Below are positions 42,962-52,160 of a stretch of 64,000 nucleotides of DNA, piece by piece. The notes under the pieces were generated by a model that ran no database searches, was not told the origin of the DNA, and saw nothing but the letters and a program-made list of their open reading frames with translations. The position numbers were made by a program, and so were the translations under genes. Each line of letters begins with the position of its first letter. Position 1 is the first letter of the stretch. Origin of the DNA: CAXRDE01 sp964229355 (lineage in GTDB: Bacteria; Cyanobacteriota; Sericytochromatia; UBA7694); NCBI GenBank assembly GCA_964229355.1, contig CAXRDE010000014.1:124001-188000 (forward strand), in the 5' to 3' direction.

Positions 42962-43078
42962 TTATATAAAAATTCCGCTGAATCCCACAAGCAAACTCAA
43001 TAAAACGGTCATTAAGAAGCAGATCAGGGTAAAGATAATCAGGGGGCGACCGTGTTTGCGCAATTTACGGGTTAGCAT
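42962..43078 (-). CDS. 38-residue single-pass membrane protein
   Basis: Starts MLTRKLRKHGRP and continues with one hydrophobic helix (about 13-38). GGAG lies 8 nt before the ATG, and the ATG lies 1 nt after the uvrC stop. The M23 gene starts 7 nt after its stop. Basic N-terminus and a single helix suggest N-in topology. The tight spacing and good ribosome site argue for a real gene of unknown function, missed by length cut-offs. Confidence 0.7.
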   Translation of the reverse strand: MLTRKLRKHGRPLIIFTLICFLMTVLLSLLVGFSGIFI

Positions 43079-43079
43079 G

Positions 43080-44921
43080 TCAGTTCTCCTGGGGGTGAAA
43101 GTGTTGGTATACGGCCTGGGCCACCTGGCGAGAGAGTCCGCCGGTGAGCATCAGCTCCGTGATTTCGGCCTGCCGAATTTTTTCGACGGAGCCCAGACGC
43201 TGCAACAATTGCTGGCGTCGGCGCGGCCCCACGCCGGGAATTTGATTCAGGGTGGAATCTAAGGTGCGGTTTTTGCGGCGCTGCCGCTGAAAGGTGATCG
43301 CAAAACGGTGGGCTTCGTCTCGCACCTGCTGCAGCAGACGTAAGCCGGGCGAGTGGCGGGGCAGACGAATCAGGTCTTTGCGATCGGGCAAGACAATCAG
43401 TTCTTCTTTTTTGGCCAGACCGATCAGCGCCGGGGGCTGAATGCCCATTTTGCGAAAGGCCTTCATGGCAGAGCTGACCTGCCCCTTTCCCCCATCAATC
43501 AGAATCAAGTCAGGCCAGGCCTTGCCCTCTTGCTGCAAACGCTGGTAACGACGGGTCACCACCTCTTGCATGGACAAAAAGTCATCGGGCTTGCCTTCGG
43601 CCGATTGAATTTTAAAACGGCGGTAGTCGGACTTCAGCGGGATGCCGCTTTCAAAGACCACCATCGAGGCCACGGTCTCTTGCCCCTGAAAGTGTGAGAT
43701 ATCAAAGCCTTCAATGCGCTCGGGCAATTGCTCCATTTCGAGCAGTTGCTTCAGCTCGTGCAGTCCCTCTAAAGCCGCTTCGTAACGGTGGGCTTTTTCG
43801 GCTTGCTTGAGTCCGTTGTCGGCGTTCTTGGCGGCCATTTCGAGCAGTTTGCGCTTGTCTCCCCGCAGCGGGTGGCGCACCTTGACTTTGCTTTCACGCA
43901 ATGCCGACAACCACTGGGTAAAGGTGTCCTGCAACTCAGGATCCAATTCAAAGGGCAGCAAGACTTCAGGGGGCACATCGCCGTAGGTGCCATAAAAATC
44001 ATAAAGAAAACGCTCTAAAATTTCGGAGTTTTCGTCCTGGTGCTTAATACTAAAGGTTTGCGGCAAAGGCGTCTGCAGCAGGCCGCCCCGCACCGGAAAG
44101 ACAATCATATGGCAGAGCAAGGCATTGCGAGACAAATAGATGACGTCCAGATTCCACTCGGGCTTGCCCACGATTTTTTGTTGATGGGCCGGTAAAATAT
44201 ACTGTTGTAAGGCTTTAAGGGTGTCCCGCAATTGCAGGGCCTGCTCATACTGCTGTTTGGCCGAATGCTCCAGCATTTTGGCCTTGAGGCGTTCTTTTAA
44301 TACCCCTGACTTGCCCTCTAAAAACAAGCGAATATCCGAGAGCATCTCTTTGTATTCTTCAGAGCTGACTTTCTTTTGACAATGGCCCATACAGCGCTTG
44401 ATCTGGTAATAAATGCACACCTGTTTTTCTTTGGCGGGGTCTTTGCACTTTTCAACAGGAAACATCTCGCGCACCGCATTGAGCAAACTGTAAACCGCCC
44501 GACCACTGGGATAGGGACCATAATACGTGGCGTTGTCTTTTTCGCGGCGGCGGTGGGCAAACTCTAAGCGCGGGTAAGGTTTGGACCAATCCAAACGCAA
44601 ATACGGAAAGCCTTTGCTGTTTTTAAGCAGGGTGTTGTAGCGGGGCTGGTGCTTGCGAATCAGCTGTTCTTCGAGCACCAGGGCTTCGACTTCGGTGTCG
44701 GTAATGATGGTTTCAATACGCCGTACCTGGGGCACCATTTTTTCGATCTTGGGGCCATGCAGCGGCTGCCCACTAAAATACGAACGCACACGGCGGGCCA
44801 GCTTACGGGCCTTGCCCACATAAAGAATCTGGTCTTCGGCCCCACGCATCAGGTACACCCCGGGCTGCATGGGCAATAGTTCAAGCTGCTCTGACAGGCT
44901 CAGGCTGGGGGATTTAGTCAT
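43080..44921 (-). CDS. uvrC: UvrABC excinuclease subunit C
   Basis: Nucleotide-excision repair nuclease that makes both incisions with UvrB. 613 residues, matching the family. GIY-YIG domain at the N-terminus (GVYLMRGAEDQILYVGKARKLARRVRSYF, about 20-50), a Cys-rich stretch (CKDPAKEKQVCIYYQIKRCMGHC), a UVR motif, an RNase H-like domain (EGFDISHFQGQETVASMVVFESG) and a terminal helix-hairpin-helix (IPGVGPRRRQQLLQRLG). It lies 17 nt downstream of the unknown 132-residue gene. Confidence 0.97.
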   Translation of the reverse strand: MTKSPSLSLSEQLELLPMQPGVYLMRGAEDQILYVGKARKLARRVRSYFSGQPLHGPKIEKMVPQVRRIETIITDTEVEALVLEEQLIRKHQPRYNTLLKNSKGFPYLRLDWSKPYPRLEFAHRRREKDNATYYGPYPSGRAVYSLLNAVREMFPVEKCKDPAKEKQVCIYYQIKRCMGHCQKKVSSEEYKEMLSDIRLFLEGKSGVLKERLKAKMLEHSAKQQYEQALQLRDTLKALQQYILPAHQQKIVGKPEWNLDVIYLSRNALLCHMIVFPVRGGLLQTPLPQTFSIKHQDENSEILERFLYDFYGTYGDVPPEVLLPFELDPELQDTFTQWLSALRESKVKVRHPLRGDKRKLLEMAAKNADNGLKQAEKAHRYEAALEGLHELKQLLEMEQLPERIEGFDISHFQGQETVASMVVFESGIPLKSDYRRFKIQSAEGKPDDFLSMQEVVTRRYQRLQQEGKAWPDLILIDGGKGQVSSAMKAFRKMGIQPPALIGLAKKEELIVLPDRKDLIRLPRHSPGLRLLQQVRDEAHRFAITFQRQRRKNRTLDSTLNQIPGVGPRRRQQLLQRLGSVEKIRQAEITELMLTGGLSRQVAQAVYQHFHPQEN

Positions 44922-44938
44922 AAGGTGTTATCAAGGCG

Positions 44939-45337
44939 CTAGAGGCTAGAACGACTGCGCATTTTGGCCTGCATGGCGTATTTGTTATAGGCCATGCGCA
45001 TAATATCGGGGAAGGACACACGCACCAGACCTTCTTGCAACACTGTAAAGGTGTCTTTAACCATGCCAGAGTTGCGCTCAAAAGCCTGCTCAATACGGCT
45101 GTACTCTTTTAAAAACTGGTTGATTTTAATCTGGCGTAAAAGATTATCCTGGTCCACCAGGGTAATAAAATTTGAACCCAATAATTGCTGGGCTTCTTCG
45201 CCCCAAAAAGGCTTTTCTTCAATCACCAAATCCCGACGCCGGGGCTGTTTCAGGGTAAAAATCATGGGGGCAAAGTTTAACATGGCCTGGGTTTTCATTT
45301 TAAACTCAATGGTTTCCACCATATAATTTTCAGACAT
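44939..45337 (-). CDS. Conserved-looking hypothetical protein
   Basis: 132 residues, soluble, no family recognised. The first half is beta-like (MVETIEFKMKTQAMLNFAPMIFTLKQ), the second helical and basic. AGGAG stands 7 nt before the ATG. It is the first gene of the uvrC operon, so a repair or envelope link is possible but unproven. Confidence 0.75.
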   Translation of the reverse strand: MSENYMVETIEFKMKTQAMLNFAPMIFTLKQPRRRDLVIEEKPFWGEEAQQLLGSNFITLVDQDNLLRQIKINQFLKEYSRIEQAFERNSGMVKDTFTVLQEGLVRVSFPDIMRMAYNKYAMQAKMRSRSSL

Positions 45338-45408
45338 GCCTGTACTCCTGAAGTATTTTTTTTATGCTAACACAAAAGCCCACCCCATACCGGTAAAAAT
45401 ATGGCATT

Positions 45409-46341
45409 ATGACGTATATGCTGAACTTTTTACCTGCTTTTGTACTGGCGGTGTTGGTACCGCTTATGATTGCCAGCAACACCCTGTTCTGGTTTACGCT
45501 CTTTTTGCCCATTATTGCGCTGAAACTCCTGTTTTTCTTCAGCCCGGCGGTTCAGCAATGGGGTTCACGCTGGCTGATGTTTCTGGGCTCTTGCTGGGTG
45601 GCGGGCAACAGCACCATTTTTAACCTCACCCAAAAAACCCAGTGGGAAATCACCGGCTTTGAAGACTTAGACCTGCAAAAGTCCTATCTGGTGGTCAGCA
45701 ATCACCGCTCCTGGACCGACATTTTTGTCTTACAGCACGTGTTTAACGGCAAAATTCCCTTTTTAAAATTCTTTCTCAAAAAGGAACTGATCTGGGTGCC
45801 CCTGCTGGGTGTGGCCTGGTGGGCCTTAGACTTTCCCTTTATGAAGCGCTACTCCAAAGCCTATTTGGCCAAACACCCCGAAAAAAAGGGCAAAGACATG
45901 GAAACCACCCGCAAATACTGCGAGCGCTTTAAGCATTATCCTGTGTCGGTAATCAACTTTTTAGAGGGCACCCGCTTTCGCGAAGCCAAGCGCGACGCGC
46001 AAAATTCCCCCTATCGCCACCTGCTCAAACCCAAGGCCGGGGGGGTGGGACACGCGCTTTCCATTCTGGGCGACAGCTTCAGTGAAGTCTTAGACGTGAC
46101 CCTGATCTACCCAGAGAACAAACCTGAGAACCTGATTTTGCAATTGTTCAAAGGCCATATTCCCCGCATTGTGGTGCACCTGCAGCGACGCCCCGTTCCT
46201 GAAGGAGTCACCGGCCGCAATTACCAGGAAGAACCCGAGTACCAGGCGCAAATTCAGCAATGGGTAAATGAGATGTGGGCGGACAAAGAGGCCTTTATTG
46301 AGCAATGGCTCAGCAAGCATCAGGTTGTTCTTGATCATTAA
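45409..46341 (+). CDS. YihG-like acyltransferase (PlsC superfamily)
   Basis: Membrane 1-acylglycerol-3-phosphate acyltransferase-like protein, 310 residues, the same length as E. coli YihG. Motif I is NHRSWTD (His99, Asp104). KIPFLKFFLKKELIWVPLLGVAWWALDFPFMKRY and INFLEGTRF (motif III) are strongly YihG/LCLAT-like. Two hydrophobic helices precede. It probably acylates lysophosphatidate in phospholipid synthesis. The start is uncertain: ATG 45409 or 45418; neither has a Shine-Dalgarno. The RADAR cassette follows. Confidence 0.9.
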   Translation: MTYMLNFLPAFVLAVLVPLMIASNTLFWFTLFLPIIALKLLFFFSPAVQQWGSRWLMFLGSCWVAGNSTIFNLTQKTQWEITGFEDLDLQKSYLVVSNHRSWTDIFVLQHVFNGKIPFLKFFLKKELIWVPLLGVAWWALDFPFMKRYSKAYLAKHPEKKGKDMETTRKYCERFKHYPVSVINFLEGTRFREAKRDAQNSPYRHLLKPKAGGVGHALSILGDSFSEVLDVTLIYPENKPENLILQLFKGHIPRIVVHLQRRPVPEGVTGRNYQEEPEYQAQIQQWVNEMWADKEAFIEQWLSKHQVVLDH

Positions 46342-46448
46342 AATCTTACTCCTTTAATTGAGTTATCGCCCCTTAATTATTTTTATAAATTAGCGTAATA
46401 TACTTACATCTATATTCATCATTTTTTATAAACAAGGGCGCGTGTACA

Positions 46449-49400
46449 ATGGCTGAACTCTACAATGAAGCAAAACATTTCGTAAGACGAAGAGAGTGCA
46501 TTCCTCGGAACTGGAATGAACTAGACAGCACACAGCAAGAAGCTCTTGAACAATTGTTGGTCATGATTGATCAATATCGAGAAGATGCAAAGCAATCCAT
46601 TAAACCTTTTCGTGCTGAGTTTCCATTACGCATGAACTATGTGTCCAATATCTTATTTTTAGATGGCGATCGCGGCACAGGCAAATCCACCGTCTTATAC
46701 TCTTTGATCAATGCGATCACCCAAAACCCGGAAGAATTCCTTGAAAAACGTCCTGGGTCTGATCAAGTCGAGAGCAATATGTCTGAGGAACAACGCCAGA
46801 GAAAACAAGATCTTTATGCTATTTTACAGGGGCTCGTAAACCAAAATGTCATTTTTCTAGACCCGCTAGATCCTGAACTAATGCCTGCTCCTTCAAATAT
46901 TATCGCAGCACTGATGGTGCGGATTGAAGAGGCTTTTAAACGCAGCAGCCATCAGCAAAAAAACTTTGCCTATGAAGAGGTTATTTTTCCAGGGCGTTCT
47001 GAAAATACCTGGTCCGAATTCTCACAATTGATGCGTTCTGTCTCTATCGGATGGACCCCAAACCTCAGAGGAAGACAAAGTACAGATCCTGATACCTATG
47101 CCGAAGAAGTCTTAAAAACCGAGCGCGCACGACTCAAAATAAAAAAGTTTGACGCCATTATTTCGCAGCTCACTCATGAAATGGGAAAAGCCCATAGCAC
47201 CTCTCCTCCTCTATTTATATTGCCCGTTGATGACGCCGATTTAAGCCCCCTGCACTTCTTGGATCTTTTTCATATGATTCGCCGAATTAGCTCGCCCCAT
47301 ATTTTGTTCCTTGTGGCGGGTAATTACGAGAACTTAGAAAAGGTATTCGAGTTAAAATATGCAGCTGATTTTAGCGAGATGAACAACCCACACTCTCACG
47401 GTCAAATTTATCGCAACGCGGAACAACAAGGATATATTTCTTCCCTATCTCATAATCTGGCTCACGCCGCCTTACAAAAATTAATTCCTGGCGGCTCTCA
47501 CTTGATTCACCTTAAACACCTTACCATTCAAGAAGCACTTAACTTCTTTATTAATTCTAAAGGAGAACGAGTTCAAAATAGTAATGAATCAATTCGAGGG
47601 CTTCTGGAAAAAATTGAGGGACATATTCCTACATCAAAAATTCAAGACTTGTTATTTTTTGAGAAGCAGTTTGAAAAGCAAGAAGCAGGAAAAACCTTTG
47701 TACAGCATTTAAAAAACTCGCAAATGACAGAAGTATTTTCAGGCACAATCCGCTCAGTTTATGATATTTGGTTGGACTTGTCGCTATTAGAAAAAAAGCT
47801 AAACAGCAACGAAAAATTAGATGATTTAGAACAACAGACCCTTCTCATCAATTTTGCTAAACAAAAACTTAAAAATGCAATTGAACAAGAAACACTACAA
47901 AGCCGAAAAACGAAATCGTCCCTTGATTGGACCTTTAGTACACATCGTCCCGCTCTCTATCTCGCAGCCCCCACTCATCAAGAAATTAGTCATATAGACT
48001 ATTCTTCAACACAAAAAGCTGTTTTTCTTCGAAGTGTGGGTAATTTCGAGATATATTTAGATCATGACTTAAACCTCATAGACCAAGAAAGTGACATCTT
48101 AAGCGAATCTCAAACCGCTTGGATTTTGCTCTATGAGAGTTTGAATCAATCTTTATTTAATCAAAATAGCTTTTCGTTGCATTTGCATAATACAACCCAA
48201 ATGTGGGCTCAAAGCGTATTTATCCCTTCCTCTGAGCATCTTCTTCCCTGGCCATCATTACCCTGGCTTACCTTTCATGATCTAGAAGTATTTAAGAGCT
48301 ATTGGACAGCTTTTATGAGTTCTCTTTCAACGAGACAAAGCTCATCTAATCAAGAAAACATTGACTTTTACGCATATATTTGGTCACGAGGACTTGTGTA
48401 TCTTTGTACGGACAAGAAAAAATTGCCTTTGTCTTTTTCAGATGTGAAAGCTGACTCGTTACAAAGGGTAAAAAATCACATCGTGGCACCACTAAACGCC
48501 AAAAGAGGAGTAAACTCCCTTATTAAATCACCATATTACCTTGACTTACTGAAAAGCCTCTTAGTTATTTATAGTCCTGAACGAGGGGTTTCCACAGAAA
48601 TTAGCAACATAGTAAGTTCTAGTATATTCAGTGCCATCAATGAGCCTAAATCAAGAGACCTCCAAAATAAACTAAAAATATCTCGCTTAAAAGATTTTTT
48701 TCACGAAGTAGCAACACAAAGAGCTCACGCAATAATTGGCTTCAACCCCAATACAGAGGAAAAACAACCCTCTTTTACAGAGTCTCATCAACGAATTGAA
48801 TCTTTTTTGCTGGGTTTTTGTGAGTTTTTAAATTGTGATAATGAGATGTATAATTGGTTAAAATCATTTGCAGACACAGCAACAAATCTAGCCAAGGATA
48901 ATTTAATAGGCGTCCATAGCGAAGAACACCCGTCATTTTTTGAAACCCCTGCTGGATACCCAACTCCAGCAACCAAAGAGGCAAACCCAGTTAAGCAAAT
49001 TGTGGGGTTTAAACTCCCCTCACTAATGTCACGCATCAATTCTCTTACATCTCTACTACCAACATCTAAGAACAAAAATAGCCATCAAGATAAAGACAGC
49101 CTTTATTCTGCTGTTCTTGATACACTTCTCTTTAAAAGAGAAATTCAGTCCTCAATTCGGGTTCAAAAAACAAATTTAAACAACTTGTCTGACGCTGATA
49201 AAAACTTCTTAAGTTTTTTAAAAAAGCAATTGGAGCTACTTACTCCCTTAAATAATTTTTTTAGTTCAGAAACAACTATTACTTCTGACCATGTCTATGA
49301 AACTAAAAAACTTGAAAATGTTTTTCCTGGCACCGATTATCCTCTAAACTTCTGCTCAGTACTCTTACTCGCTATGAGCCTCATCAGACCTTCAGAAGAA

Positions 49401-49481
49401 GAATATAAAGCCACTTACATACTTACTGAAGAACGTATTCGAGCGCTCCAAAGACTTCTTCAGTCTAATTTAAATGATTAG
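46449..49481 (+). CDS. rdrA: RADAR ATPase RdrA
   Basis: Large P-loop ATPase, 1010 residues. Walker A is GDRGTGKST (73-81) and Walker B is LFILPVDDAD (about 254-263). A sensor-1-like strand HILFLVAGNYE follows (about 284-294). The remaining 700 residues are helical and unassigned. In known RADAR systems RdrA forms rings that work with RdrB and respond to phage. Identification rests on these motifs plus the adjacent deaminase; other STAND/KAP-like ATPases would not be paired with one. The ribosome site is weak (AAGG, about 12 nt before). The stop overlaps the rdrB start by 8 nt. Confidence 0.87.
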   Translation: MAELYNEAKHFVRRRECIPRNWNELDSTQQEALEQLLVMIDQYREDAKQSIKPFRAEFPLRMNYVSNILFLDGDRGTGKSTVLYSLINAITQNPEEFLEKRPGSDQVESNMSEEQRQRKQDLYAILQGLVNQNVIFLDPLDPELMPAPSNIIAALMVRIEEAFKRSSHQQKNFAYEEVIFPGRSENTWSEFSQLMRSVSIGWTPNLRGRQSTDPDTYAEEVLKTERARLKIKKFDAIISQLTHEMGKAHSTSPPLFILPVDDADLSPLHFLDLFHMIRRISSPHILFLVAGNYENLEKVFELKYAADFSEMNNPHSHGQIYRNAEQQGYISSLSHNLAHAALQKLIPGGSHLIHLKHLTIQEALNFFINSKGERVQNSNESIRGLLEKIEGHIPTSKIQDLLFFEKQFEKQEAGKTFVQHLKNSQMTEVFSGTIRSVYDIWLDLSLLEKKLNSNEKLDDLEQQTLLINFAKQKLKNAIEQETLQSRKTKSSLDWTFSTHRPALYLAAPTHQEISHIDYSSTQKAVFLRSVGNFEIYLDHDLNLIDQESDILSESQTAWILLYESLNQSLFNQNSFSLHLHNTTQMWAQSVFIPSSEHLLPWPSLPWLTFHDLEVFKSYWTAFMSSLSTRQSSSNQENIDFYAYIWSRGLVYLCTDKKKLPLSFSDVKADSLQRVKNHIVAPLNAKRGVNSLIKSPYYLDLLKSLLVIYSPERGVSTEISNIVSSSIFSAINEPKSRDLQNKLKISRLKDFFHEVATQRAHAIIGFNPNTEEKQPSFTESHQRIESFLLGFCEFLNCDNEMYNWLKSFADTATNLAKDNLIGVHSEEHPSFFETPAGYPTPATKEANPVKQIVGFKLPSLMSRINSLTSLLPTSKNKNSHQDKDSLYSAVLDTLLFKREIQSSIRVQKTNLNNLSDADKNFLSFLKKQLELLTPLNNFFSSETTITSDHVYETKKLENVFPGTDYPLNFCSVLLLAMSLIRPSEEEYKATYILTEERIRALQRLLQSNLND

Positions 49482-52077
49482 TCAACACGAGTTTTTAGAG
49501 GCCGAAACACTGGCCATTCTTGTGGGCTCTGAAGCTGCTTTTTGCACAGGTTTTTTTACCGTTAATGTTCAAGATGACAAACTCCAAAACTTCTGGCGAC
49601 ACTCAGAAATTCATCTTTTAAAAGCAGTGCCCGGTATATCGTTAAATGTCTTACAACATTTGAGAGATAAGATCTGGTTTCCCAAACCTCAGCAAATCAC
49701 ACCTTTACCTTTACATTGTGTGTTTCGGCATGTCGGAAGAGGCCTCCTGGAAGAGCACGGTGGCAAAGCCAAGCCTATTGAAAACTGTCACAGCCAAGAC
49801 AAAGATGAATTACAGGCCTGGCGTTGGTTTAGCTTTGCCTTACCTGAGGAGATTTTTCTCAGCACAAGCTTTGAAACTGGTGTTAATTGTATTGAACTCA
49901 ACCACCCTTTGCTTCAACAAAACCTATCTGACAAAGGTTTTAATGAAATTCACTTACATCAGGGTGCGGCTTTTACCTTTTCCATGTTTTGGGTAAGTAC
50001 CTTGCATCAATTGCGCACCGATGGCGTCAATGCACAGATATTGAGCAGTCCTCAGGCCGTTTTTGAGCACGGCAAATTTTTTGCGTCCTGGCTATTGGCA
50101 GGAGCCATTATGCGTCAGCTGCTATTGGCATTTCTTTGCCAACCGTGTGATAAGTATTCTAACTTTCAGTCTTATTTACGTGCAGTTTCTACACAGTTAA
50201 ATACTCGAAGTGTCGATCTTAGCTGGACCCTCAATCAAGTAGCAAAAGCGCTTAGTCAGCCTGAAAGTTTTGATCCCAAGATATTAAGCGCTCTCTTTCA
50301 AAGAATGCAAGCCTTATACCGTGAAATAACCCCGGAGAAGGCGGGTTTGCCTAAAACCCTTGATGAACTCTGGTGCTACGATCCCATTTCGAATTTTCAG
50401 GTTCCCGAAAAGCCTGAATTTAAAGAACTTTATTTAACCCGAAAAGCATTTCAATATATTGAAAGTCATCCTGAAGATACCTGCTTTGCTCAGTTACTTT
50501 GGCAAAGTTTACGTTTAAAAACCCTCTTGTATCGCCATATTGTACAACGGCCAATGGTGACAGGTCTTCAATGGTTTATTCGTTTTTTTGAACGTATGGA
50601 TGCGTTTGACGGCTTACTGAAAAAAACAACCGTAGAAAGTGCATTCTCTTTGTCTGGAGGAGGTAAGGGATTGCGTTCTCTTGAAATTAGAAAGCCGCCC
50701 AAAGATAGCGTTTCGGCCATGAAAAGTATGATTCGCGATCAGCTTCAAACCTGGATCAATCATCCTGCAACTCAAGACACTGAGTTGGGGCTGGTTTTAC
50801 ACCTGGTAAAAACCAACGGCAGCGCATCGAATAAAACCCATCTCGTTGTTAATGCAGATGACACCTATGCTAATCCTTGCCACCCTAAAAACTATGCGAA
50901 CTACCGGTATGGACACTATTTTCGCAGCAAGTGCAGCGAAATCAGCGCCATACAAAACCTGCTTGAACAGGTTCCACTGGCACTTTATTTTATTCGTGGC
51001 ATAGACACTTGTACCGATGAGTTATCAATCCCCACCTGGGTTATGGCCCCATTGATTCAACGATTGGATCACATTGGACAATTAACATCCTTGCGCCTGT
51101 CCCAAAACACGAGCTTCTGTATTCCCCCCTTTCGAAAAACTATTCACGCTGGAGAAGACTTTTGTCATTTAATGGAGGGTATTCGCCACCTGGATGAAAT
51201 ACTTACCCATTATCCACTCAATACAGGCGATCGCATTGGTCACGGACTTGCTCTGGGATTGAAACCTGAATTTTGGGCAGGAAAACATGCCGTGGTCTGG
51301 ATGAGTAGTGAGGCAAGACTGTGGAATCTAGTATGGGAATACAGCATTTATAACCAGGGTCTTGTGGAAGTAAGTGCCGAACGGTATGCAAAAATCATTC
51401 ATACAATCACTCAACTGGCCCAAAGTATTTTTCCCTACTTCAAAGCGACGGAAAAAAAAGCGAGTGAGTTGATTGAGCCCATGAGTACGTTATACGAAAA
51501 CCTATTCTGTTTAAGCACACTCATTCAAGCAGGATTTCCTGAGGGAGAGGTTTTCCACAACAACTCCCAGGCCTCCCAGTTACTCATTCATTACCTTACG
51601 AACGAGCATTGCTTTCAAGAAAGTCAGAAAGTCATCGAGGTGCGTCAAACCCCTGACGAGATAGACGCTTTAAATAAACTCCAGAGATATGTGCGTATGC
51701 GAATGATTGAAAAAGAAGTGACCATTGAAATCAACCCTTCTAGTAACTTTCTCATTGCACACCTTCAAGAACTTAAAAACCACCCTATCTGGTACTTAAA
51801 CCCGGTAAATCCCACAGGAGATGATCTTCCACCACTCAAAATAGCTATTGGATCAGATGACCCCATAACATTTTCAACCCGACTTCCCCAGGAGTATGTC
51901 TTAATCAATAATGTTATGAAATACATGAATATTGATCCCCAACATGCGGCACATTGGTTAAATGAAGTAAGAGAAAACGGTTTGAATGCAAGATTTACCC
52001 TCGGCCCTCAAACTGTCGATAATACAAGAAAGTTTCTCTGGAAAGAGATATACGATGCCCTAACCCCTGAGTATTAG
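49474..52077 (+). CDS. rdrB: RADAR adenosine deaminase RdrB
   Basis: Large adenosine-deaminase superfamily protein, 867 residues, more than twice the size of housekeeping Add. All metal and catalytic motifs are intact: HxH (His160, His162 in EIHLHQG), HAGE at 558-561, RIGHG at 587-591 and SDDP at 794-797. A large insert lies between HxH and HAGE, as in RADAR RdrB. The family converts adenine to hypoxanthine in RNA or ATP during infection. Coupled to rdrA by the 8-nt overlap ATGATTAG. AT-rich like rdrA. Confidence 0.9.
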   Translation: MISQHEFLEAETLAILVGSEAAFCTGFFTVNVQDDKLQNFWRHSEIHLLKAVPGISLNVLQHLRDKIWFPKPQQITPLPLHCVFRHVGRGLLEEHGGKAKPIENCHSQDKDELQAWRWFSFALPEEIFLSTSFETGVNCIELNHPLLQQNLSDKGFNEIHLHQGAAFTFSMFWVSTLHQLRTDGVNAQILSSPQAVFEHGKFFASWLLAGAIMRQLLLAFLCQPCDKYSNFQSYLRAVSTQLNTRSVDLSWTLNQVAKALSQPESFDPKILSALFQRMQALYREITPEKAGLPKTLDELWCYDPISNFQVPEKPEFKELYLTRKAFQYIESHPEDTCFAQLLWQSLRLKTLLYRHIVQRPMVTGLQWFIRFFERMDAFDGLLKKTTVESAFSLSGGGKGLRSLEIRKPPKDSVSAMKSMIRDQLQTWINHPATQDTELGLVLHLVKTNGSASNKTHLVVNADDTYANPCHPKNYANYRYGHYFRSKCSEISAIQNLLEQVPLALYFIRGIDTCTDELSIPTWVMAPLIQRLDHIGQLTSLRLSQNTSFCIPPFRKTIHAGEDFCHLMEGIRHLDEILTHYPLNTGDRIGHGLALGLKPEFWAGKHAVVWMSSEARLWNLVWEYSIYNQGLVEVSAERYAKIIHTITQLAQSIFPYFKATEKKASELIEPMSTLYENLFCLSTLIQAGFPEGEVFHNNSQASQLLIHYLTNEHCFQESQKVIEVRQTPDEIDALNKLQRYVRMRMIEKEVTIEINPSSNFLIAHLQELKNHPIWYLNPVNPTGDDLPPLKIAIGSDDPITFSTRLPQEYVLINNVMKYMNIDPQHAAHWLNEVRENGLNARFTLGPQTVDNTRKFLWKEIYDALTPEY

Positions 52078-52126
52078 GCGTCAATCTTTGTCTTTTTTAA
52101 ATTTAACACCCCCTTAATACAAACCC

Positions 52127-52135
52127 TGCTATGCT
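52127..52135 (+). promoter_or_regulatory. Extended -10 promoter for the DUF302 gene
   Basis: TG-C-TATGCT, 25 nt before the ATG at 52161. It lies just after the AT-rich cassette and resembles the element at 52602-52610. Confidence 0.6.
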
Positions 52136-52160
52136 AGTTAAAAACCATACGAGGTATGTT

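Larger units (their letters stand above)
46449..52077 (+). other. RADAR-type anti-phage cassette (rdrA-rdrB)
   Basis: Two AT-rich, overlapping genes encoding a large P-loop ATPase and a large adenosine-deaminase homologue, sitting between host-composition genes. This pair defines RADAR (restriction by an adenosine deaminase acting on RNA). No third gene for a small membrane accessory protein, no integrase and no flanking repeat was found. Confidence 0.88.

Noticed and set aside
45330..45512. 60-residue minus-strand frame at the acyltransferase start
   Set aside because: No ribosome site, overlaps two better genes, composition not protein-like.
46449..49481. KAP or STAND-type stand-alone NTPase
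   Set aside because: The P-loop alone would allow it, but pairing with a large deaminase and the conserved coupling fits RdrA better.
49474..52077. Housekeeping adenosine deaminase for purine salvage
   Set aside because: Salvage enzymes are about 330-350 residues. This protein is 867 residues and overlaps an ATPase gene in an AT-rich cassette.
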